Shown: positions 1 to 5,649, counted from the stretch's first letter. The stretch is DNA of 5,649 bases from Prevotella sp. (GCA_017424205.1 JAFPAS010000308.1:1-5649); one strand, 5' to 3'. Notes: generated by a model from the letters alone, not told the origin. Made by a program: numbers and translations.

Positions 1-2006
1 CTGGCGCTGCCAGGATTTCGTAGCGCCTTCTGAAGGTCTACACCGACATTATAGCTCTTCTGCTGCAGAGCTTTCATCACTTCAAGTGAATCTGTAGCGT
101 TCATCGCCACTTCTAATTTGCGACGCTGTATGTCAAGCTCTTCCTTAGACACCCTACGTATCACTTGCACACCGTTGACATAGGCGTTATCTGTCATACC
201 GCCGGCACGCTTCAGAATGTCAGTAAGACGCTCTTCCTTGCTCGAGAGAATGTATGTTCCACTATACTTCACCTCGCCCGACACATTAATGGCCTGCTGC
301 ACCTGATAGTCTGGCGACTTATGTATTGTGACAATATCATATGGCTGGAGTTTGAAACCTGTCTCTCCCTCAATGGCCAAGCCGTTGCGGAGCGTGAAGG
401 AATGGACTTTTGCTGTGCTCTTGCCCGTAGGATTGTCTGCCGAAGAGAGTATGCGCTGAGCCACTTCGACATTGACCAGCGACGCTGACTCAAGGAGTCC
501 GCCAGCTTCTGTTATAAGGTCTTCGATTGTCTCGCCTTCCGAATATTTATATATGCCTGGCTTGAACACCTCACCATATATGGATAGTGTACGCTGTTTG
601 TTGAGTTCTTCTACCGAAGCAATTATTAGGCTATCCTCATTCTGAAGCATAACGTCAGGACTGGCACCGTTCATAATGCCTGCAAGATTTATAGTGAGCG
701 CCATGCGGGTGCGGTCAGCTTTCATGCGATGCAGCACTCCTCGTGTGGCGAAAGCGTCTTCAGTAAGTCCGCCAGCCTGAGTGATGAGAGTGCGGATGCT
801 GTTGACCGTGCCATTAAGACGATACTGCCCCTCACGGAACACGGCACCCTTCACTTCAACCATATTCTTGTATCGTTCGACAACAGCTTGGATTACGGCT
901 ACATCACCGTCTTGAGTCTTGAACGAAGAGAAATCCCATTCGTCAACATTATATATAGTCATGCCTTCATCACCAATTCGCTCTACGCGGACATTCTGCT
1001 TATAGGCATCGCCAGTCATACCTCCTGCATATTTCAGAAGCGACTGCAACGACTCGCCGTCTTTCATCTCATAATACATAGGACGTTTAACCTTACCCTC
1101 AACCTTCACAAGATTACGGTATGTACCTACGATGATGGCATCGTTGTCCTGAAGCATTATGTTACCGCCAAGTTTGCCATTGAGAATAAAATCGTATATA
1201 TCGACCGTAGTGACGATTCTGCCATTACGCGACACCTTGATGTTACGCAGTGTGCCGATATCACTGATACCTCCTGCAAGATATAGAGCATTAAACACAG
1301 TGGCGAAGGCTGAAAGGGTATATGTGCCCGGAACTTTCACCTCGCCTAAGACATTAACCATAACAGTTCGGGTCTGACCAACAGATAGCTTGATTGTTGA
1401 ATCTTGATAATGGCCGCCTATAGCACGTGAAACTCTGGCTTGCGCCTGGCTAACTGTCAGTCCTGCCACACTGACTGGTCCTTCGTTTGGAATTGTGATG
1501 CTACCGTCTGGTGCAACAACGAAGCTGCCATTGAATTGAGATGCTCCGTAAATGTCAACAATAACTTCGTCGCCTGGTCCAAGGGTGTAATGCGATGGTG
1601 TGGCGATATTCATGTTAGGTTCAAAAGAGAGATTGCCGTAACGGAATATATCACGACCAAAAACCTTTACAGAATCTGCCTCTTCGTATATCTCAGCATA
1701 TTGGAGCAGTTTGTCGTCTGCATTTTGCTCACGCACTTCTCCATTATTTATTCTTGTACGTCTTATATTGTCTCCATCAGATAACATATCGACGCGAGAA
1801 TTCTGCGACTGGTATTTATCACGCAAACGTTCTAACTGTTTCACTGATACACCGCGGCTAATAAGATTCTTTGCAATCTCTTTCTGGTCTTTGCCTTTCG
1901 CACTTTCTTCCTTCACATATTCTATCACCTGGCTGTCTGACATCTGCGCCATAACAGTCATATTACACGAAAGAAGGAGAATAAATAACAATAGATATTT
2001 TTTCAT
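1..2006 (-). CDS. SLBB-domain polysaccharide export protein (Wza-like), C-terminus beyond window
   Basis: I translated this minus-strand frame by hand from the ATG at 2006-2004; it stays open for 668 codons to the left edge, so the 3' end is missing. Residues 1-20 form a signal peptide (MKKYLLLFILLLSCNMTVMA) followed by Gln21. A charged region and the family signature VFGRDIFR...LSFEPNMNIATP lead into a polysaccharide export domain at about 136-205 (YTLGPGDEVIVDIYGAS). Five SLBB units follow, each with a GxV...G-Y strand pair and a later AGG turn: AGG at 244-246, 327-329, 411-413, 501-503 and 601-603. Related Bacteroidetes proteins are about 800 residues long, so one more SLBB unit is probably cut off. 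By family, it forms the outer-membrane channel for capsule or exopolysaccharide export and would lead a locus running left. LLSC at 11-14 resembles a lipobox, so lipoprotein processing at Cys14 competes with cleavage after Ala20. No Shine-Dalgarno sequence precedes the ATG. The family call is firm; the exported polymer is unknown. Confidence 0.93.
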   Translation of the reverse strand, partial: MKKYLLLFILLLSCNMTVMAQMSDSQVIEYVKEESAKGKDQKEIAKNLISRGVSVKQLERLRDKYQSQNSRVDMLSDGDNIRRTRINNGEVREQNADDKLLQYAEIYEEADSVKVFGRDIFRYGNLSFEPNMNIATPSHYTLGPGDEVIVDIYGASQFNGSFVVAPDGSITIPNEGPVSVAGLTVSQAQARVSRAIGGHYQDSTIKLSVGQTRTVMVNVLGEVKVPGTYTLSAFATVFNALYLAGGISDIGTLRNIKVSRNGRIVTTVDIYDFILNGKLGGNIMLQDNDAIIVGTYRNLVKVEGKVKRPMYYEMKDGESLQSLLKYAGGMTGDAYKQNVRVERIGDEGMTIYNVDEWDFSSFKTQDGDVAVIQAVVERYKNMVEVKGAVFREGQYRLNGTVNSIRTLITQAGGLTEDAFATRGVLHRMKADRTRMALTINLAGIMNGASPDVMLQNEDSLIIASVEELNKQRTLSIYGEVFKPGIYKYSEGETIEDLITEAGGLLESASLVNVEVAQRILSSADNPTGKSTAKVHSFTLRNGLAIEGETGFKLQPYDIVTIHKSPDYQVQQAINVSGEVKYSGTYILSSKEERLTDILKRAGGMTDNAYVNGVQVIRRVSKEELDIQRRKLEVAMNATDSLEVMKALQQKSYNVGVDLQKALRNPGSA

Positions 2007-2073
2007 TATGATTGATATATTATATTTTCGCTTAAAGTAAACTAAATATATAACGGAGTACATATATATTTAT

Positions 2074-2083
2074 TGTGCGCACA
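2074..2083. repeat. 10-bp perfect palindrome TGTGCGCACA upstream of the export gene
   Basis: TGTGCGCACA is a perfect palindrome and a GC-rich island in an otherwise very AT-rich spacer, 68 bp upstream of the export gene's ATG. Its position would suit an operator for a dimeric regulator, but no regulator is visible and a single short palindrome can arise by chance. No convincing TAnnTTTG box with a -33 partner was found for this gene. The nearest is TATATTTA on the minus strand at 2050-2043, one base off consensus and without a clear -33 element. Confidence 0.3.
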
Positions 2084-2157
2084 TGTTATTTTTATATAAG
2101 TTATATTACATTAAAATGTTTCACAAACAGGAATCTATGCATACACAATGACAATAA

Positions 2158-2271
2158 ATCTTAATCCCGCTCATCTTTGCCTTAAGTGTCAGTCTGTTAA
2201 CTTGCACTGCTCATGCTGGCAAAGAAATAACATTTTCAAACCAATATCTCATGATTATTTGCTATGCGTAG
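2158..2271 (+). other. Signal-peptide-like open frame without a start codon (possible gene remnant)
   Basis: Read on the plus strand from 2158, this frame gives ILIPLIFALSVSLLTCTAHA followed by GKEITFSNQ and ends at TAG 2269-2271. The first part looks like the hydrophobic core and AxA cleavage site of a secretion signal, with a lipobox-like LLTC. The frame has stop codons directly upstream (TAA at 2155-2157) and no start codon, and its last third overlaps the 3' end of the ATP-grasp gene antisense. It could be the eroded 5' end of a lost secreted-protein gene, or chance in pyrimidine-rich DNA. I do not call a functional gene. Confidence 0.2.
2174..2225. repeat. 8-bp inverted repeat just downstream of the ATP-grasp gene
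   Basis: TCTTTGCC at 2174-2181 pairs with GGCAAAGA at 2218-2225, separated by 36 bp that contain a weaker inner AGTG/CACT pair. It begins 11 bp past the stop codon of the ATP-grasp gene, so it could fold at the 3' end of that transcript. No T-run follows on either strand, so it does not look like an ordinary intrinsic terminator. Chance is a real alternative. Confidence 0.25.
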
Positions 2272-3360
2272 ATGATACGATCCACCTTCATACGACACAC
2301 GCATCGTTTTACATAAGCCTTCCTCTTTTGGAGAAATTGAAAGCGCAACATGCCCCATAGTGCGACGAAGGTTTATTTCTACACACGGATGAAGATAATA
2401 CTTCAATTCTCCACTGACAGAATCTTCCTCACCAACCACCATCATGTCGACACCAAATGGTCCGACATAGCAACCATTAATCTTTTGCTTCATCCATTCA
2501 GCAATAAACAATTGAACTTCAGTAAGTAATTGACGTTCAACATATCGCTCAAGAATAGCAACTTTCTCATCTTCTGTAGCAAGAATATTGCCAGTATATG
2601 CACCATTCTGGGTGTCAAATACAGAAAGTCCATCATATCGGATACTGCCATCAGAATGCGCAGTAAACTCCATACCAAAGTCTAAAATCTTATTCTGGTA
2701 TCTCTCCACCATCACATGTCCCATAGTACGCAAAACCTTATCAGCCCAACGCAACACATTGGGATTCTCGTCAAACATATACCTGACCCCTCTACCACTG
2801 CTGCTCCATGGTGATTTAACAACTATTTTTGACCATTTAGAGAAATACCTTAGCAATTCTTCCATACTACCAACCGACAGAGATTCACCTCGTGTCTGAG
2901 TAACATTTTGACGCAAACTGTGCAATAACTGAGATGATGTACTACGATCAGACAAATTGCGTATTACATCCAGACCAATGTCATCTGGCAAGAATGACTC
3001 GTCAATGCCGCTGCGACGCAACTGCCCTACAATGGCTTTATCCCAACCCCAAGGACAGAACTCAATCGGCATAACGCCAGGAGATGTAATATCTTGGCAA
3101 CCGCATATACGTCTGAGCAGAAATGCCAATTTCGAAAGAGACACAAAATGTACATTACTATTAGATAACGGGCATCTCCTTGCTGCCGACTCAGAAGCAT
3201 TAACATCATCAACAACCACAATATCGCCAACATCAGCCCACAATGCAGGTATCCATCCTAAATCGGCTCGCAGCTGACGACCAGCATGAGGAGCTGTCCA
3301 AAATATATTGTCTGCAGCTAAAGCTATATCGTGTTCCGGATTAAAAATATGAATTTTCAT
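2236..3360 (-). CDS. Uncharacterised ATP-grasp-like protein (374 aa)
   Basis: This is a complete cytoplasmic protein with no signal peptide or membrane segment. The N-terminus MKIHIFNPEHDIALAADN and the HAGRQLRADLG block at 25-35 recall a conserved Bacteroidetes family usually annotated as hypothetical; they also fix the start at this ATG. The second half reads like an ATP-grasp fold: KIVVKSPWSSSGRGV at 178-192 supplies a nucleotide-binding lysine (Lys182) and glycine-rich loop; VMVERY at 216-221 resembles the hinge strand that contacts adenine; GPFGVDMMV at 300-308 and VEINLRRTMG at 327-336 supply the acidic residue and Asn (Glu328, Asn330) that bind Mg-ATP in such enzymes, followed by Arg. 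ATP-grasp enzymes join a carboxylate to an amine or thiol through an acyl-phosphate. Nothing here shows the substrate, and no partner gene is adjacent: the next gene on the same strand starts 229 bp away. A -7 box lies 5 bp before the ATG, implying a nearly leaderless mRNA. The fold is fairly sure; the function is unknown. Confidence 0.85.
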   Translation of the reverse strand: MKIHIFNPEHDIALAADNIFWTAPHAGRQLRADLGWIPALWADVGDIVVVDDVNASESAARRCPLSNSNVHFVSLSKLAFLLRRICGCQDITSPGVMPIEFCPWGWDKAIVGQLRRSGIDESFLPDDIGLDVIRNLSDRSTSSQLLHSLRQNVTQTRGESLSVGSMEELLRYFSKWSKIVVKSPWSSSGRGVRYMFDENPNVLRWADKVLRTMGHVMVERYQNKILDFGMEFTAHSDGSIRYDGLSVFDTQNGAYTGNILATEDEKVAILERYVERQLLTEVQLFIAEWMKQKINGCYVGPFGVDMMVVGEEDSVSGELKYYLHPCVEINLRRTMGHVALSISPKEEGLCKTMRVSYEGGSYHLRIANNHEILV

Positions 3361-3365
3361 AGGTG

Positions 3366-3399
3366 CAAAGGTAATAAAAAACTTACAAGCTTAAAAAAA
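3366..3399 (-). promoter_or_regulatory. Bacteroidetes-type promoter for the ATP-grasp gene
   Basis: The minus strand reads TACCTTTG at 3373-3366, an exact match to the Bacteroidetes -7 consensus TAnnTTTG. A run of seven T (3399-3393) sits 19 bp upstream, where the -33 TTTG element would be; it lacks the G, so the promoter may be weaker than the one facing right. The -7 box ends 5 bp before the ATG, placing the start of transcription at or within a base or two of the start codon. Confidence 0.7.
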
Positions 3400-3419
3400 C
3401 TTTTGACAAAATGACTTAT

Positions 3420-3465
3420 AAAAAAAACTTAAAATGTAAAAAAAAGCAAAAATAAAATGTTTTTT
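3420..3465. other. Closely spaced A-tracts, possible bent DNA or UP element
   Basis: A-tracts at 3420-3427, 3431-3434, 3438-3445, 3448-3452 and 3454-3457, then a T-tract at 3460-3465, lie about 9 bp apart, near one helical turn. The block is just upstream of the nifJ -33 element. Such tracts can bend DNA and help polymerase bind, which would suit a strongly expressed gene. The spacing is slightly short of 10.5 bp, so the net curvature is uncertain. Confidence 0.35.
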
Positions 3466-3475
3466 CTTCTTCCCG

Positions 3476-3506
3476 TTGGAAATTAAATAAAATATTATTA
3501 CCTTTG
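3476..3506 (+). promoter_or_regulatory. Bacteroidetes-type promoter for nifJ
   Basis: TTG at 3476-3478 is followed after 20 bp by TACCTTTG at 3499-3506. Both sequence and spacing fit the Bacteroidetes primary sigma factor pattern (-33 TTTG, -7 TAnnTTTG). Transcription would start near 3510-3514, giving a leader of about 75 nt without a Shine-Dalgarno sequence, as is usual in this phylum. An 11-bp palindrome (ATGCA-A-TGCAT, 3508-3518) covers the predicted start point. Confidence 0.8.
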
Positions 3507-3549
3507 CATGCAATGCATACTATGAACACTAATGTCAACATATCATTGA

Positions 3550-3557
3550 TATATTTG
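3550..3557 (+). promoter_or_regulatory. Possible second -7 box upstream of nifJ
   Basis: TATATTTG also matches TAnnTTTG exactly and would start transcription about 25 nt before the nifJ ATG. No TTG or TTTG lies 19-21 bp upstream, so it is a much weaker candidate than the 3476-3506 promoter. Both boxes are followed by GCAT. It may be a secondary start or a chance match in AT-rich sequence. Confidence 0.3.
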
Positions 3558-3587
3558 CATCTTATAATATTTTACTAAATTAAACAC

Positions 3588-5423
3588 ATGGCAAAAGAAA
3601 AGAAATTCATTACATGTGATGGTAACGAGGCTGCTGCACACGTGAGCTATATGTTCAGCGAAGTAGCTGCTATTTACCCAATCACACCGTCATCACCTAT
3701 GGCGGAGCACACAGACGACTGGGCTGCTCGTGGACGCAAAAATCTATGGGGACAGACAGTTAGCGTACAGGAAATGCAGTCAGAAGGCGGTGCTGCTGGT
3801 GCAGTACATGGTTCTCTGCAGGCTGGTGCCCTTACAACAACATTCACTGCTTCACAGGGTCTGTTGCTGATGATTCCTAACATGTATAAGATTGCAGGCG
3901 AACTGCTTCCTTGCGTGTTTGACGTTTCTGCACGTACACTTGCCAGCCATTCGCTGTGTATCTTCGGTGACCACCAGGACGTTTATGCTTGCCGACAGAC
4001 TGGCTTCGCTATGTTCTGTTCAGGATCAGTACAGGAGGTTATGGACCTCACTGCTGTACCACACCTCGCAACTCTGAAGACACACGTACCATTCATCAAC
4101 TTCTTCGACGGATTCCGTACATCTCACGAGTATCACAAAGTAGAAGTAATGGATATGGAAGACCTGCGTCCACTCGTTGACGAGGCTGACATCAAGAACT
4201 TCCGTGACCGTGCACTCTCACCAGAGCGCCCAGTAACACGTGGTACTGCAGAAAACCCAGAGACATTCTTCACACATCGTGAGGCTTGCAACGCTTATTA
4301 CGACGCAATTCCTGACGTAGTAGAGCATTACCTCGGCGAAATCTCTAAGATCACAGGCCGTGAGTATCACAATTTCTCATACTATGGTGCTGAAGATGCA
4401 GAGAATATAATCATTCTCATGGGTTCTGCAACAGAGGCTGCACGCGAGGCTATTGACCATCTTGTTGCTGAAGGCAAGAAGGTAGGTATGGTGGCTGTTC
4501 ATCTCTATCGTCCATTCTCTATCAAGCACCTCTTCGCTGCAGTTCCAGCAACAGTTAAGAAGATTGCTGTACTTGACCGCACAAAAGAGCCAGGAGCAGA
4601 AGGCGAACCTCTATACCTCGACGTTAAGTCTGCATATTACGACCAGGAGAACCGTCCTGTTATCGTAGGCGGACGCTACGGCCTCGGTTCATCTGATATC
4701 ACTCCAGCTAAGATTATCTCTGTATTCAACAATCTGGAGCTTCCAGAACCAAAGAATCACTTCACCGTAGGTATCGTTGACGACGTAACATTCACATCTC
4801 TCCCTGCTGTAGAGGAAATGGCACTCGGCGGAAAGTCTATTTATGAGGCGAAATTCTTCGGTCTTGGTGCCGATGGTACTGTTGGTGCAAACAAGAACTC
4901 TGTAAAGATTATCGGTGATAATACAAACAAGCACTGTCAGGCATACTTCTCATACGACTCAAAGAAGTCTGGCGGCTTCACATGTTCACACCTCCGCTTC
5001 GGTGACGAGCCAATCCGCTCAACATACCAGATTACAACTCCAAACTTCGTTGCATGTCATGTTCAGGCATATCTAAATATGTATGATGTGACACGCGGTA
5101 TACGTGAGAATGGTTCATTCCTCCTCAACACAATCTTCGAGGGTGAAGAGCTCGTAAACTTCATACCTAACAAGGTGAAGAGAATCTTCGCAGAGAAGAA
5201 TATCACTGTATACTACATCAACGCAACTAAGATTGCACAGGAAATCGGACTCGGAAATCGCACTAACACTATCCTGCAGTCTGCATTCTTCCGCATCACA
5301 GAAGTAATCCCTGTCGACCTCGCCGTTGAGCAGATGAAGAAGTTCATCGTTAAGTCTTACGGCAAGAAGGGACAGGACATTATCAACATAAAGTTACATT
5401 ATAGTCTTTTTTTAACCTATTAA
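3588..5423 (+). CDS. nifJ: Pyruvate:ferredoxin (flavodoxin) oxidoreductase, truncated N-terminal half
   Basis: The intact enzyme converts pyruvate and CoA to acetyl-CoA and CO2 and reduces ferredoxin, a core step of anaerobic fermentation in the cytoplasm. Residues 1 to about 250 are the pyruvate-side domain: YPITPSSPMAE at 30-40, EMQSEGGAAGAVHG at 62-75 and SARTLASHSLCIFGDHQD at 114-131. Compared from memory with the Desulfovibrio africanus enzyme, Thr33, Glu66 and Arg116 match its Thr31, Glu64 and Arg114, which act on pyruvate and thiamine diphosphate. Domain II covers roughly 260-410. The gamma-type domain starts near 414 (FGLGADGTVGANKNSVKIIG at 424-443) and runs to YGKKGQDIIN at 591-600. 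The frame then reads eleven unrelated residues to TAA, where relatives continue for about 580 more with the ferredoxin-like [4Fe-4S] domain and the thiamine-diphosphate-binding domain. The product should not be active alone. The start is supported by the typical MAKEKKFITCDGNEAA. The gene may be interrupted by an element, rearranged or misassembled at its 3' side. Confidence 0.95.
   Translation: MAKEKKFITCDGNEAAAHVSYMFSEVAAIYPITPSSPMAEHTDDWAARGRKNLWGQTVSVQEMQSEGGAAGAVHGSLQAGALTTTFTASQGLLLMIPNMYKIAGELLPCVFDVSARTLASHSLCIFGDHQDVYACRQTGFAMFCSGSVQEVMDLTAVPHLATLKTHVPFINFFDGFRTSHEYHKVEVMDMEDLRPLVDEADIKNFRDRALSPERPVTRGTAENPETFFTHREACNAYYDAIPDVVEHYLGEISKITGREYHNFSYYGAEDAENIIILMGSATEAAREAIDHLVAEGKKVGMVAVHLYRPFSIKHLFAAVPATVKKIAVLDRTKEPGAEGEPLYLDVKSAYYDQENRPVIVGGRYGLGSSDITPAKIISVFNNLELPEPKNHFTVGIVDDVTFTSLPAVEEMALGGKSIYEAKFFGLGADGTVGANKNSVKIIGDNTNKHCQAYFSYDSKKSGGFTCSHLRFGDEPIRSTYQITTPNFVACHVQAYLNMYDVTRGIRENGSFLLNTIFEGEELVNFIPNKVKRIFAEKNITVYYINATKIAQEIGLGNRTNTILQSAFFRITEVIPVDLAVEQMKKFIVKSYGKKGQDIINIKLHYSLFLTY
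5386..5392. other. Break point: nifJ homology ends and AT-rich foreign DNA begins
   Basis: After the codons for GQDIIN (ending at 5387) the reading frame loses all resemblance to the enzyme family. Base composition drops at the same place: bases 5401-5649 hold 69 G or C by hand count (28%), against 43% and 52% in two sampled 60-base lines of nifJ. The exact join cannot be fixed to the base without an intact nifJ for comparison; one or two bases after 5387 may still belong to nifJ. No clear terminal inverted repeat was seen, and the other end of any insertion is outside the window. Confidence 0.75.
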
Positions 5424-5597
5424 AGAGTTTATGAATGATAAAAGCTCAGGCATAATCAGCATTAAGCAAGTAAATACTGCTATGATTAAAATGCAGAGTA
5501 AAACCAGACTAAGCACCGATGTTGTAGGTACGTCAATGATTTTTTTAGCCTCATCAATTATTTGTACCGCTTTGTTACTATAATTTTCTAACACCAA
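5412..5597 (-). CDS. Small single-pass membrane protein of unknown function (61 aa), TTG start
   Basis: I do not recognise this protein. It has a polar, probably helical N-terminus (LENYSNKAVQIIDEAKKIID, 3-22), a strongly hydrophobic segment at about 27-49 that should cross the membrane once, and a short tail (ELLSFINSLIG). No signal-peptidase site is evident. The start is TTG at 5597-5595, preceded after 7 bases by AAAGGA; the next codon, GTG, is the alternative start. A TGA in frame at 5603-5601 rules out a longer version. It is transcribed towards nifJ, and its last 12 bases overlap the extended nifJ frame on the opposite strand. Size and setting resemble small membrane proteins carried at the edges of phages and conjugative elements (holin-like, immunity or transfer accessory proteins), but that is only inference. 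Coding status rests on the ORF, ribosome site and hydrophobic segment. Confidence 0.5.
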   Translation of the reverse strand: MVLENYSNKAVQIIDEAKKIIDVPTTSVLSLVLLCILIIAVFTCLMLIMPELLSFINSLIG

Positions 5598-5604
5598 AAA
5601 TCAT

Positions 5605-5621
5605 TCCTTTCAACTATTATA
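5605..5621 (-). promoter_or_regulatory. Shine-Dalgarno site and possible -10 box for the small membrane protein
   Basis: On the minus strand AAAGGA (5610-5605) lies 7 bases before the TTG start, a spacing typical of strong Shine-Dalgarno sites. A TATAAT hexamer (5621-5616) lies just upstream and could be a classic -10 box, but no -35 partner is visible before the window ends. If used, transcription would begin almost on the Shine-Dalgarno site, so the real promoter may lie further upstream. Neither signal type precedes the three main genes of this window. Confidence 0.4.
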
Positions 5622-5649
5622 ATATATGATTTATTTATTTTAAAATACC

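Larger units (their letters stand above)
3364..3508. repeat. 14-bp inverted repeat bracketing the divergent promoter region
   Basis: TTATTACCTTTGCA occurs on the plus strand at 3495-3508 and, exactly, on the minus strand at 3377-3364, with 117 bp between the copies. Each copy contains the -7 box TACCTTTG of one of the two divergent promoters. Part of the identity is expected because both match the Bacteroidetes consensus, but eight further matching bases lie outside the fixed consensus positions. Confidence 0.6.

Noticed and set aside
729..1286. Long plus-strand open frame of 185 codons opposite the export gene
   Set aside because: It lies wholly antisense to a well-supported coding frame, shows no domain pattern, and nearby shorter frames in the same region overlap it in the same way.
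2095..2117. Resemblance between AAGTTATATTACATTA here and AAGTTACATTATAG at the nifJ break
   Set aside because: The match is short, needs gaps and consists almost entirely of A and T; it does not support a shared element end.
2148..2360. Plus-strand 70-codon frame starting MTINLNPAHL
   Set aside because: About half is antisense to the 3' end of the ATP-grasp gene and the rest lies in AT-rich spacer; the peptide is low in recognisable features.
4689..4934. Minus-strand 81-codon frame inside nifJ
   Set aside because: It is antisense to a highly conserved part of nifJ; no promoter, ribosome site or recognisable product.
5386..5423. Intein or group II intron as the cause of the nifJ break
   Set aside because: An intein would begin with Cys or Ser and stay in frame, but a stop comes after eleven codons. 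A group II intron should begin with a GTGYG-like 5' end, which is not present at the join.
5636..5647. 12-bp palindrome TATTTTAAAATA at the right edge
   Set aside because: Only A and T, in a stretch with very low G+C, so easily a chance event.
1..5649. CRISPR array, tRNA or rRNA gene
   Set aside because: I saw no regularly spaced direct repeats, no tRNA-like cloverleaf with TTCRA loop, and no rRNA-like conserved stretch in the spacers.

Overview
This window looks like a piece of a Bacteroidales chromosome, closest in style to Prevotella and its relatives. Three things suggest this. The protein set is an SLBB-rich polysaccharide export protein, an ATP-grasp-like protein starting FNPEHDIALA, and a one-chain pyruvate:ferredoxin oxidoreductase. 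Two start regions carry the Bacteroidetes promoter -7 box TAnnTTTG. The three main genes have no Shine-Dalgarno sequence before their ATG.

Layout. Bases 1-2006 (minus) hold the N-terminal 668 codons of a Wza-like outer-membrane polysaccharide export protein whose C-terminus lies beyond the left edge. Bases 2007-2235 are an AT-rich spacer with a 10-bp palindrome. Bases 2236-3360 (minus) encode a complete 374-aa ATP-grasp-like protein of unknown substrate. Bases 3361-3587 form a divergent, A-tract-rich promoter region in which the two best promoters carry the same 14-bp sequence in opposite orientation. Bases 3588-5423 (plus) encode the first half of pyruvate:ferredoxin oxidoreductase (nifJ). 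The match to the family stops abruptly near residue 600 of the usual ~1,180. From about base 5389 to the right edge the DNA is foreign-looking: about 28% G+C by hand count, against 43-52% in sampled lines of nifJ. It carries one small minus-strand membrane-protein ORF with a strong Shine-Dalgarno sequence and a TTG start.

Function. The three main genes do not form an obvious pathway. The export protein probably begins a capsule or exopolysaccharide locus running left. The ATP-grasp gene stands alone on the same strand. The oxidoreductase is central anaerobic metabolism. The most notable event is the break in nifJ: either a mobile element, prophage or rearrangement endpoint lies at bases 5386-5392, or the assembly is chimeric there. 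The truncated product keeps the pyruvate-side residues but lacks the [4Fe-4S] and thiamine-diphosphate-binding C-terminal domains, so on its own it should not be an active enzyme.
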